In this document: positions 48,482-60,900 of the stretch, piece after piece
Numbering within the stretch: the first letter of the stretch is position 1
Layout: every line of letters begins with the position of its first letter
Source: Strigamia acuminata
Taxonomy: Eukaryota > Arthropoda > Chilopoda > Geophilomorpha > Linotaeniidae
DNA length: 64,000 nucleotides
NCBI GenBank assembly: GCA_949358305.1
Contig: OX442315.1
Coordinates: forward strand, 31,832,427 to 31,896,426
Direction: 5' to 3'
Program-made: the position numbers and the translations under genes
The notes under the pieces: model-generated
Told to the model about the DNA's origin: nothing
Database searches by the model: none
Seen by the model: the letters and a program-made list of their open reading frames with translations, nothing else

Positions 48482-48908
48482 TTTCAGTAATGGCCGCGAT
48501 GCTTCGGATTCACATCGCCAGAAGTCAGCGTGAAGCAATCACAAAAATCACGTGACTCAGCCCCCAAAAACTCCATTGTAAACATGTGACTTGGTGGATT
48601 TTGAGTTCAATCTGTATCATGTATTGGAACAATTCAACGCACCTTTAACCTAGAGAGTGAGATGCAGCGGGGGAAGCATCTGTGACATAGTGAAAGGCAA
48701 TTGCAAGTTTGATAATGCCGAGTTGATAAGCGCTGCATATCAAATTCCAAAAAAATACTGCGATTATCCATGCAGCCATCAACATTTCGATATTGATAGT
48801 TTGAGGGAACAAAATTCGCCCTGAAATGACACCAATTCGGGCCAATTTAAAGTGTCAATTTTAAAATTACCAGTTATTTGAAGCTTTTGTCATCGGAAGT
48901 TTGTTATC
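48482..48908. promoter_or_regulatory. Shared divergent promoter of MED8 and SZT2
   Basis: 427 bp separate the two ATGs, so both promoters must lie here. It contains TCACGTGA at 48548-48555, a palindromic E-box of the type bound by MITF/TFE factors (CLEAR-like). TGACTCAG, an AP-1-like site, overlaps it. A solitary GGTGCGTTGAATT-type end (complement, about 48634-48646) resembles the MITE family at 38895. No TATA box was recognised on either strand. Confidence 0.7.
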
Positions 48909-51900
48909 ATGGGTGAATCAGAAGTGAGTATTTCCTTAAATAAACAAACAAAGTTAATTTTGTTTTCCGCGAGAATAAATAGCAACAAACTTACATTTTA
49001 TTTTAAGTTTATTTATTTTTAAATCGGGAATTCAATTAACCGAAATTCGAAATTGAAAGTTGTTTATTTCTCTCCGTCTTGTCTGTCGATTTTAAAAGTT
49101 CCAAGTCCATTAATTTTTTATTTTTATTTTATTTTTTTCTTGTAATTTCAAATCTGTGACATATTAATAATGTTTTTATTTTTATTTGCAGCTGCAGACG
49201 GAACTGGAGGCCAAACACGTGTATGTTTTGATGAAAAAAGAATACAGGATATCGAGGAATATTCGCGCTCAGTGGTTTTTTAAGAAGATTAATAAAACGG
49301 TGCAATTAAAACGGATGAAATCTTTGGTAAATTTTATTTTGTTTTGAAAAACACGAAATGATTTAATTAAATGGGATTTTTATCTGCAGAGCGAATGCAC
49401 CGAGGAATTGGAAGTTGTTTCGATCGTTCCTCGAGCACATCCTGACGATTGGGAACCCGAAACGAATTATTTGTACGAATACAAAATTACTGCTTCGACT
49501 AGAGTCACTTTTCTATCGCAGAAATATCATTTGGTGTTTTGTCTCGACATTGGACCCTCAATCGCTGTTGTGGTAACATTGAGTATAACCAAAACAGAAA
49601 CAACCTAAAATAAATTTTATTCATTTTTATTTGTAAGGATATACAAAATGGTGAAATTATGTTTGATGAACTTACAATGGCGCTGGAAAAATGCTTGGAC
49701 GGAGTTTCTAAACCTGTAAATTCATCGTCACATCGTCAGAGATTACATTTATTACATTTTTTTTTTTTTTTAGTTTTTAATTCCTGGTAGTGTTCATCAA
49801 TTTCAACCAGAACTTTGTGTAACGGTAGTTGCACATGTGCCTTTGTTAAAATTTTTAACAAATCACGTAAGGAAATCTAATAATGTGCATAATATAGGCT
49901 ATACAATGGATTTAGTTGGAGTTTTTACTCATTGATATTTTTATTCAATTTATTTAGGTGTTGGCTCAAGGATGGCATGTAACTCCTGACAATTTACATG
50001 TTTTTCTGGATTATGTTCAGTCGCAGTTAATTGAAATTGAAGACAGTATGGCTGAACAGGTTGTTTCTCATCAAACGGTTGAGGTTAGAAGAAAATAAAT
50101 ACGAGTAAAAATAAATAAAAGATGTAATTAATGTATTTTTTAAAAATTCAGAATTACGACGAAGAGTTGGATTGTTCGAGATCGGATCCGAGTCAATCCG
50201 ACACGTTATTATCCCACGCCGTATCTCCGGATATGAATTTCGTTACGCTTGTCCAGTACGGGATTTTATCTTTACAACTTGTGCCTGAAAATGCAATTTC
50301 GAGTAAAGAGATTTTATTTAAAAAAGTGGTGAATTTATTTTTGTAAAATTATTATTATTATTGTTCTATTTAGGTATCATAATAGTGACAAATGGGATCA
50401 TAGGAATGCCTGACATGATGACAACAGAATCTTTACTAAATCAATTACGTAGTGGTGCTATCTCATGTTCGTTTCTTCAAGTTGGAAGCTCCTATCATCC
50501 TCACTGTTGCCTCGGTTACATACCTTATCTTGATCTAATGCAGTACATTGCCACTGCGACTCAAGGAACCTATTTTGCTAAAATACCAAATGTGATTTTA
50601 ATTAATTAATTGATTGATTGATCAATTTGTTTTTAATTGTTTAATTTTTAATTCAGTGTGATGGATTGGAACCGCACATTAATTGCTTTCATCAAGCACT
50701 TTTTGCTTGGAGTTTTCAAGGAGCGCCGATTAATAATGAATTAACAAGATCCTCAGTACTGAGAATAAATTCAAGCGAATGGACTACTCAGTGCGTTGTT
50801 CATTAGACTGAAAAAAATAAATTTTAGATTTATTTGTTTATTTATTACTAGAAATCCATATTTTTATACTTCCAAAGAAGTTTCTCCACTAAGAAAAAGG
50901 CATTTACAGGGAAATATTCATACGTCGCTCTCAGCTTTGCTTTCGTGTCGCTTGCGCGAAGGATACGTCGTAAAAGACGTCTGTTTTAAAGGTAATATTC
51001 AATACGTTGTTAAATTAATTTACATTTATAAATATTTCGTTCGTTTATTCAGATAATAATCATCTACAAATTAGTTTTTCGTTGGCGTGGAAACATAACG
51101 TCAGTTTGGATTATATCATCTCGTGTCAATGGCCACCATTATCGGCGAGGTGTTTATTTGAATTAAGTTCCACTCAGATGAAAATTAACTTGTTTTATTT
51201 TTCAGTCAAACTTGGCACATTGAAGTTATAATAGAAGGCAGTTACGATTTTATTCGGGATTTTGTGTATCCGATCAAAAGGCACCAAATGTCAAAAAACA
51301 GAGCTTTAATTGTCAAATATTTCAAACTGTTACTGCAAGGGTAAAAAGAACCATGACAAAAATATACTTTGATCCAATATTTTCTTTCTCTTTAAAGGTT
51401 GCAAAGGACCGATCAACTGCTCGTTCACTTACACTCATTTACTTCGAATTCTTGTCACTTTACAATACCTGAAAGCATTAAAAAGCGGATGCCGTTGTTC
51501 ACCGCGTCTCAAAATTCGACTAGTCCTATTCCGTACGCTAGTGATTGTACTCATCCCATGTTTTTATCTTTCTGGAAACCAATGTGTAGTTTAGATACAA
51601 GTATATGGTAAATTATTCCGTATAATTTTGTGACACAACTGATTTTAATATTCTTTTTATATTTCATATTAGGCAAAAATGGTTGCATGTTCATAAAATC
51701 AGTCTTGTGCTGGAATACGACCATCCATTGCCAAATTATTTACATTTGCCATCCGATAACGGACGTTACCAAAACGTACAGTGTCGTCAAGCGTTAGTTG
51801 CCCTTCACGCACTCTTAACCGAATGCAGTTCGTTCGTGCTGGTTGAAAATCAATCGTATATTAAATTTTTACACAAGTAAATACGCAATTACATTATAAA

Positions 51901-54900
51901 TAACGTAAATGTGATATGCTAAGTCATTTTTATGCTGTAATTAACATAAATGTGACTTGGTAAGTCATAATTACGTCTTAATTAACATAAATGTGACTTG
52001 GTAAGTCATAATTACGTCTTAATTAACATAAATGTGACTTGGTAAGTCATAATTACGTCTTAATTAGCATAAATATGACTTGGTAAGTCATAATTACGTC
52101 TTAATTAACATAAATGTGACTTGGTAAGTCATAATTACGTCTTAATTAACATAAATGTGACTTGGTAAGTCATAATTACGTCTTAATTAGCATAAATATG
52201 ACTTGGTAAGTCATAATTACGTCTTAATTAACATAAATGTGACTTGGTAAGTCATAATTACGTCTTAATTAACATAAATGTGACTTGGTAAGTCATAATT
52301 CCGTCTTAATTAGCATAAATATGACTTGGTAAGTCATAATTACGTCTTAATTAACATAAATAACATGAATTTCACATTCATTCTTTTAATAAATCTTGTA
52401 TTCTTTATTTTTAGTGATCCTGGGAAACCACCAATATCTTTCTACATAATTCGGGTTTCATCTAAAACACCTTGCATGAGCATCAGACTTGCATTTCTGG
52501 GCGGAGCCAATGGAGATATTAGAAATGAAGTTAACAATTTTAAATTTTGACTAAAAATTTAATTTAATTTAATTTATTTCATACATTTATTTACCAGGTG
52601 ATAAATAAGTTAAAAGAAGAGATTTTAAGTTTGTCATTTCAACAACGTCCAGTTGTTAAGGACACGTTGGTCCGAAAGGGTCTGGTTTCATACGCATTGG
52701 ACAGGTCCGGCGACAACTCGTTGCAGACACATCTTGCTCAAATGGGATCATCGCAACTGAGTTGTTGCATTTTGTTTACTAAACCACTCGATAAACTTTT
52801 GATTCGTTACGAAAAGGTTCCATCCAATTATTTCATTTTAACGCCACCGAAATCGGCGAGTAATAACAACAACAATAACGGTAGTAATAACGAGCCTTCT
52901 AATGGAGTTCCGGCTTCGCCTTTGGGATTGTCAAAGCCTGGTTCGACCGGGAATGTTGCGAACACGCTTTTTCAGTATTTACATCATCACAGGTGGATCT
53001 GGGCCGTGCAAGGATCGAATGTGCCTTCGGTTTCGTCGGAAGCTGTTGGGAGAATTTTAAGCGCTCTAGTCAAGTGAGTTGTGATTTGTTTTTTTGTTTT
53101 TTGGATTTTGTAGTGATTTTGTGTTGATTTTTTTTTTTTTAGGATTCGATTGAATGAGGGTTTTGTTATTGCACATTCGCATTACGGAATGGTGAATTTA
53201 GTTCTTGAAGTGGAGATGAAAGTAATTTTGATTTTAACTTTTTGGGGAATTAGAAAACAGAATTGAAGTAAATATCGGGGAAATTGTTTTTCATATTTTT
53301 TTATATGGTTTATTAATGAACAATGACTAAATGTTTACAAGATTTTATTTGTATCATGGTCTAAAACTCTAAATTGTTCGGGTCAACCATCGAAAAACCG
53401 ATATATTTTCACAAAATAATAGAGGAAGTGCGTGATAAGTTAATTGTTTTTAGTTTATCAGTAGGTTTAACTAACTGAGAGTTTAATCACTGATGATTAA
53501 CGTCAACGGATATTAACCTCTTGACTAAGCAAATATTGAAGTAGAGTTTATTTTACTAAATTAAATCTAAACCTAAATTTAATCACCTGATTAAACAATA
53601 TATTCTTGCCTGATTAATTTATCGAATTCACGCCTAGCTTTATATTTAATATCTGGTCTTAATTTGCATGCAGAATTGGGTGGTAAATCCTAAAAAAATA
53701 GATGTGGAACAAAATAAAAGCAACTAATTAAGTGTCTAACGACAAAGTCCGTAGTTCAAAAAATTTTGTGATGTTTTTTAAAATTTGCATACAAAGTTGC
53801 ATTTTCTAGCATATAAAATGCATTCTGCACTTGAATTGCAAGTATTTCGTCGAAACCACAAATAATTTAATTCATTCTTCGTGTTAAGAGGTTTTAAAAC
53901 AAATTAATTTGATGTTTTCTTTAAGAATCAGGTAAGATTTAACGAAGAAGACGACATTAACGAGCCACAACATCCCCAAAACGGCAACAAATGTGTGGTT
54001 CAATACATCTTATTTCCCCCACACACCACTCAATCATTCCGAGAAAGGTACTGATTCAATTTTCAACCAATCGATTCCAAATTAATGAAAAATAAAACTT
54101 TTGAATAATTTAAACGAAGTTTCATCTCCGACGAAGACATCGATGTCGAGATAGAACCACCGGAACAAGAAGGCGAATTACAAATTATAACCGAATCTTG
54201 GGTCGAACCGCAAGATGGCGTCGTCACTAATTCGAGACCAAAAGAACTGGAAGGTTTAAACTACGCAGAACTGGCAAAATCGGTAAGAACAATTTAAAAT
54301 ATTTAGGGCGAGGGGGATCGTTGATTGACGGAATTATTTGAGCCACTTGAACGAATGAATCACAACACAAACTCAAACGTTACACGTATTGCCATTGTGC
54401 GTGAATAAAGACAGTTGTGCAAGAGATCCACAATTGAATTGTTTTTTATTTTCTATTTTTTTCATCGTTTTGAATGGCAGGTAGTTGACAGTTGCACTGA
54501 TAATTTGTCAACCTAAAGCAGAACTTTGGCGCCATTACGTGATTAAGGATTGGTGACCGGGTTATTTATCTTGGAACTCAGTCTAGGTGTTGTTTTTCGA
54601 GCAGTTTTATCATCTTAAAAAATATAAAGCAAATAGAATTATTTTGAGGTGAGTTGGCTCTGATTGGTTGGGGGGAAGGAAAGATGAGTGGTAGATCAGT
54701 TTTCAAGTGTTTGGTGCGATAAACGGGTCAATAAGTCATTTTGAACGATGTGAGAAAATTCTGTGCAAATAATTGATTTTTTAAAAAAAAAAAAAAGGTC
54801 GATTATGTAAGAATATTGTTTGAGATGAAATCAGATTGGGAGTTGATGTGGAAATGAAATCACTATAGGAATAACGTAGAGTGGAATGGTTTTAATTCTT

Positions 54901-57900
54901 TTGTTGACCATCGGTCCATTTTGTATAGTTTGATCTACGGTTTACTGTATTATCAAAAGCATACATCGTTTTGTGTGTGCACGGTCGAAAACAGTTGGAT
55001 TGGCTGACAACTGGTTTGCTGATGTCAATCCACTGTTTGCAGTGGTGGTTTAGGCATAGTTGCACTAGTGTGTCCAATTAACTAAAGATAAAGTGCACAA
55101 ATAAACAAACAGGACACTTGGGAGGCCCCAAAGTCCAGAGGTTCTCAGTTAAAAACTCAAAACTGGAAGTGGATAATTATTGTGGTAAAAAGATTTAGGC
55201 CTGGCTGCAATGTAAATTATAAATGGTGGCCCAGGTCCCATCTCAGTATTTTGCACAAAAGTCTGTATTGGCTTTCTTGATGCCAAAATCAAACTAAAAA
55301 ATCCACACATGCAACAAATACCTGATTTTTAAAGGTATTCACTCGTTTGCAATAAATAATTTTACGGTAGATTTTAGTGTTTTTGTTTGCAAAAAATGGA
55401 ATTTACTGTTTCAATTTGGCATGAAGATACTGGTCAGGCGCAGACCGTTTGGAACTGTTTGACATCGCAATTTTTATTGTATTTTTACTATATATTTTTA
55501 AAAAATGAAATAAAATGGGAAAATAATTAATAGAAGTTGTGAATATGGGCAGACGGCAATATAATAACTAGCTGTGATGTCACGTGTAACCGGAAACGTT
55601 CAAAAAAGCATTAAAAGTTTAATAAGCCTGATTCAGTACAAAAATAAATAAAATTTACTCAACTTGTTTGTAGTAATCGATTGTTAATGTTTCATGATTG
55701 ACTCGAATAACTTGTCAATGGTATAAAATTTCATGGCTGCGATTTATGTTTATAGGCGTTAGTTACACAACGCATTCGTTGAGGATTTGAGGGGTCATTT
55801 CTTGAAGGGCGTGGTGTGGAGGAAAATTCTAAGATTTTTAGAAAATGTCCACATTTTCTACAACCACAAAGACAATATTTATTGGTGAACACGTCTTCAA
55901 TCTCCATGCACGATTACAGAAGTTTTCATAAACAGATAACGCGCAGAGTAAATACTAAATGCACCAAACGTGAAAATTTAGCGAGAAAAAAAACATAAAT
56001 TTCTATATTATTTTAACATTTTCACGACTCCTTTTCCCCCCTTTCCATAATGATTAATCAGGAACAAATTTGACACGCCTCAAACATGTACTAAAGGTGT
56101 GATTACGGAAGTAGAAATCGGGCAAGTAGGGTTAACTTTATTAAACAAACACTGCATTCCAGAACCATGATGGACGAGTAAATAATTTCACAATTAAATA
56201 TTAAAATTCAATCGAAATAGTTGAGATTGGCAATATATATTTTCGCCTCAAAGGTGTTGTGTGGATTGTGTCGACATAAGCATGGGTGACAGAGTCCAAA
56301 GCTCAAACTTAGTGGTTGGTTGAGTCAGGGAGGTTCTCCACAATGCTTATCAGTAGGCCTCCAATTATAAGTCAGACACTCCTGTTCTGATAGTGAGTAG
56401 CTGCCAATCGCGGATTATATTTAAGCTCCATCTCGGTTGGTTTGGTCGTTCTGGTAACCGAACGAGAGAGAGACAGAGAACATGGAGTGCAGGGCCCGGA
56501 GAAGGAGCGCTTTTGTTGGTTTGTAACTGTGTAAGTTGGAAGTGAAGATCATGACATTTAGTTGAATGATCATCATGCCAGATCTAACTCTTCCAGCTCA
56601 CTCAGATGCAAGCACTGCATCAGACCACTTCGAATACGAACACACACCTCAAATCCGTAACAACTATTTCGTATTTTTATTTTATTTATTTTTATGAGCT
56701 ATTATATATATATTTTCGTTTTATATAATCGAGTTGAGATTTAAAGGAGAAATTATTTTGATGATCATGTGATGTCTGGTGATTCAGTGTATTATTTTTC
56801 AAATTTTTTGGTGTTGGTTTTCTGGTTTTTGAGAATATTTTTAAATGTTTTTTTGCTTGTTTTTGTCGAGTTTTGGTGTTGGTTTATGATTTAGATGTGG
56901 AGAGGAAAGTTGGACCGGTTGAAGTCGTGTTTGGCGAAGAGATTTAGTGATTTCAGAGTCCAGTGGTTGGATGTGAGATAGTTTATCTGCTCGGGAACCA
57001 GTATCTAGACTAAGTGGAGAAGTAGTCTCCTCACTTTGCTTGGAAAGTGAGATTCAACTCCTCCAACTTATTTTAGGTATTTGGAATCATCTTTTATTCT
57101 ACATAGTTGTTTTTTTGTTTTGATTTCTTGTTTTTCTTTCAAGTGGCTCAATTTAATTCTCGTTGCTAAGTAATAAAGACATTTTCTTCTTATTGACTCA
57201 ATGAGTCAAAGATATATAACTGTAATAAAATAGACATTTTATTTTTTGATGAAAAATCTTGTGTTTTTATTCACTTAAATGGAAATATCACTCGAAAATG
57301 AATTATTTTTTAATATTATTGAAATAAATGACATTTTTACAAATATTTCTTCACCAATGGTATCTAAAATGGTAAGTTTACCAAGAAATTCTTTATCTAA
57401 TCGGTCATTTTTTGTTTGAGAAAATAAACAACACCTGCTGATTAATAGAAACGTACTAAACAAAAAAATAATAATTTAATATTTAATAAAAAAAAAAATA
57501 TTTCTAAACAAAAACATCTCGAAATTTATTTATTTGCAGTTTTTCCCGCGTGACCGAGAATGCATATCAACCGTCGTGACTTTCGAACATTTAAGTTTAC
57601 TAAGTCGAAGTGAGGATTCGGTACTGTCGGCGCCATTTTTACCGTCGCCAAATAGCTATAACAGATCACTGGCTAGTACCATCCAACATGTGCCATTCGC
57701 ATTTGATCTCATTCAGTTTTTACCCAAGTGCCATCAAACTGAATTAATTTTCTCAACTTATATCCAAAGTAATCGGCAACAACCGTCTCAAAACCGCATT
57801 TTATTGAATAAAATTTAACATTTGACTGCAGATCCGACAGTCGACAGCTCGGATGCCCCTAACCAACTATTAATGGAACTTCTATATGACAATTTATCTA

Positions 57901-60900
57901 CAATTAACGACCGGGAAGTGCACCTCACGTCGCAAGACAACCGCTTGTTTCCATTCCAAGTCCGAGATAGACAAAATCCTGGTTTACATGGCAACGTGGG
58001 ACCGTCCGGCAAATCGACCGATGGTATAAATATATTGAGAAAACCGTTCGATTTAATTTTTTTTAATATTTTTAATTTTTATTCAGAGGTGACTTCGCCA
58101 AATTCTTCAGCACGGACGAGAAAAATATCGATTTCCGAAACAGCGGGCTCGATACCCAACTGGCGATGCTTTGTCAAAGCTCTTTCGTCAACGCACGTGA
58201 TACTCACGTTTTTACCCGCGAGATTTGCCGATTTGAAACAATTTGCATTAGCGAGTCGAGACCAGTACACCAAACTGGGATTATCTCGGATTAAATACGC
58301 GCAAGAAGACTGCGAGGTGAAACAAGATGTTATGACAAAATTGTGCGCCGACGACGGGAATTTGTCGCCGCCAAACGAGAACCAATTTGGCTCCATCGTG
58401 CTTCCTATTTACGTTTACGATTGCTCTCTCAACGTACTCATCAACCAACTCGTGGACCGCAACGAGCGTAATAAATCCCGAGATCAGTGCATCGATTTGA
58501 CGTATAAAACCAAACTCGAGACTGGAGAGGACACGGCCACTCTGCGAAGCGAGACGCACAGCAGCGAAGAGTCGAAGCAAGTGTCTCCGGAGCCTCGGTC
58601 CGAAGAGTCGTATATCTCCAGTAGCACTTTGAAGTTGAAGCAACATTGTAACAACATCGAGTCTGTATTTTCAAAGTGTTTTGTGGTCGGTATTTTCCGG
58701 AGTTTACATTTGTGTCAAGAAATACACGCGCTCGACGTGCAAACTGTTGTCGATGGAATTTGCACGGAATCGTTGATGGAGATTGATATAACTAATTTTA
58801 TTCAGGTAATTTTTTATTTTTTTTTTTTTATAAATTTAGTGAAATTTAGTGTTTTGTTGTATTTTTTTTTTAGACTGTTTGTAGCCATGTTAGAGGATTT
58901 AGAGTGAAAACAGCCGTTGAGCAACTCAAGTGGTTGGCATCGGTTGAAGCCACAGATGCGGAAAAGGAAGAAACTGACAAGTAATTTGCAGTTGAATGAA
59001 ATTATTTATAGTTTTTTTTTAAATGAATTGGTTGTTTTCAGCGATGCTGCGCTCGGTTATAAAGTTGGTGACGAGCAAATTGGTCAGACACCGAAGTTTC
59101 CGGTTATGCATCTTCAAGTCGGAAACTGCGAATTTAACGACTTGATTAAGAACAAGTTTACCACGATATTCAAGAAGTCTTTCATACCGATTCCATCAAA
59201 ATTAGACTATTTTTTCTACTGTCTACCGAATTTTCACTCGCAAAAATGTGTATGGGGATTAATTTTAACGAGTTTTTTTTTTATTTTGTTGCATTTTGTT
59301 TCTTTTTAAAGAAATCTCAACTCCCGGAAATTGGATCTATCGATGTAAACGAAGAAACATTCAAACCAGAAATGTCGGAAATTCGATCTGAAAAAGGCTG
59401 CGCGAGTAAATAAAATTAAAAAATAGCAAAAACTAAGTACAATTAATTAATTAATTTTATTTTATTGTTTTTTAAAAATTAGGCTTACCGTTAACGAGGA
59501 ATCACTCGATTAATGGCGACCAAGAACTTGGAGTGCAAGCGGAAATCAACAGCCAAATGTCAGTCGCGTCAAACTTCGATTCGGAAAGTTTAATCTCCGT
59601 TGCAGACATGAATTATTGCAACGACGAAATAGACGACGTAGTGCCGCCATTATTTATACACTTAATGTGCACGATGAAGATGAAAGGCAACGTCCGAAGT
59701 TGTTCCGTGTGCTCGTTACCGACATGTTTGGGCGAGATTCTCCAATGCTTAGAAAACCCCGAGTCGGAACTCGATTTGAGCGACTTACACATAACATTAG
59801 ACATCATTTGTCTTACTTTACAATCTGAAATACAATCCATCATTAAAAGACAAAATACAACCTCGTTTTGCAGCGTTTCGCCGCCTTACATCGAACCTAT
59901 TTTAGTTCATCCTGAGAGAACCGGAAGTGCACTTTCGTCGCCCGATGACAGGTTTGGGATTACGAGAATTGAATGTTTAATATTTTTAGGTTAATTAATT
60001 GTTAATTTTTAGTTATGTTAATGAAAATCACGAAGTTCGCAGTAATTTGCCCGATTTTCAACTGCAAGCGGTGACAAAGTCGATGGAGGAAATCAAGTGG
60101 ATGTTACGCGATGAAATTGCGTCGGCCATGTTGGAGTTTTATCCTTTGACTGAAAAAACGTTGGACATGGTCACGTCTCACGTACAGAGTTCACCTGGTC
60201 GACCCGGGTGTGTTGTGGAAGAGGTTGCGTTGCAATTTGTGTTCGGATCGGAGCAAAGTTTGGATAAATTCACATCGGTAATTGAAAAAAAAATTAAAAA
60301 ATTAAAAATTGAATTAAATTATATTTTTTTTAATTTTATTTCAAAACAGCAATTTAAACAAATGGCTTTGACGGGATACCACGTGAAACAAGAAGGCGAA
60401 TTTTATTATTTAGCTACAAATTATATACTTCCGTTGAAAAGAGCGTCGGATGCATCGCAGAAGCAACATCAGCAAATGACATTTGCGAATAAATTTGTGG
60501 TCGTGCAAACAACACCGCACGCGGACGACGGGACTGAATTGAGACAGTTGGAGAAACCCACAGTTCAAGACAGCAGCGACGACTGCAAGCCAACGAGATC
60601 TGAATCGAATTTGGTGAAAAATAAAAACGAAAGAAAACGAAGTCCCAGTCGCGCAAAACCGAGCGACGACATGCGGCAGTTGATGGATGCTAAGAACAAG
60701 GTTCCGGAGCTGCAAAACTATGAAACGGACACGAATGTCGAGTTGGTTGTGATGTCCGATGCAGATACGAGAAGTTTGTCGGCGCTCAACACGAAGGAAG
60801 ACGCGGAAGAAATGGGAAATCAAAGATCGGCTTTTGTTCCGTATCACCGCTTTGCGTCGAGTTCGTTGTCCTTCACTCCCGGGGTGTCCAGCGACGATGT

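Noticed and set aside
51900-52361. CRISPR-like array
   Set aside because: Units are contiguous with no unique spacers, in an intron of an animal gene; it is a minisatellite.
56254-56663. Possible solo LTR (TGTTGTGTGG start, CCGTAACA end, TATTTAAG in the middle)
   Set aside because: No matching target duplication and no second LTR or internal sequence; evidence too thin.
57822-58907. Single 361-residue open frame
   Set aside because: It reads through three SZT2 exons and two short introns that happen to be open; the conserved protein follows the spliced structure.
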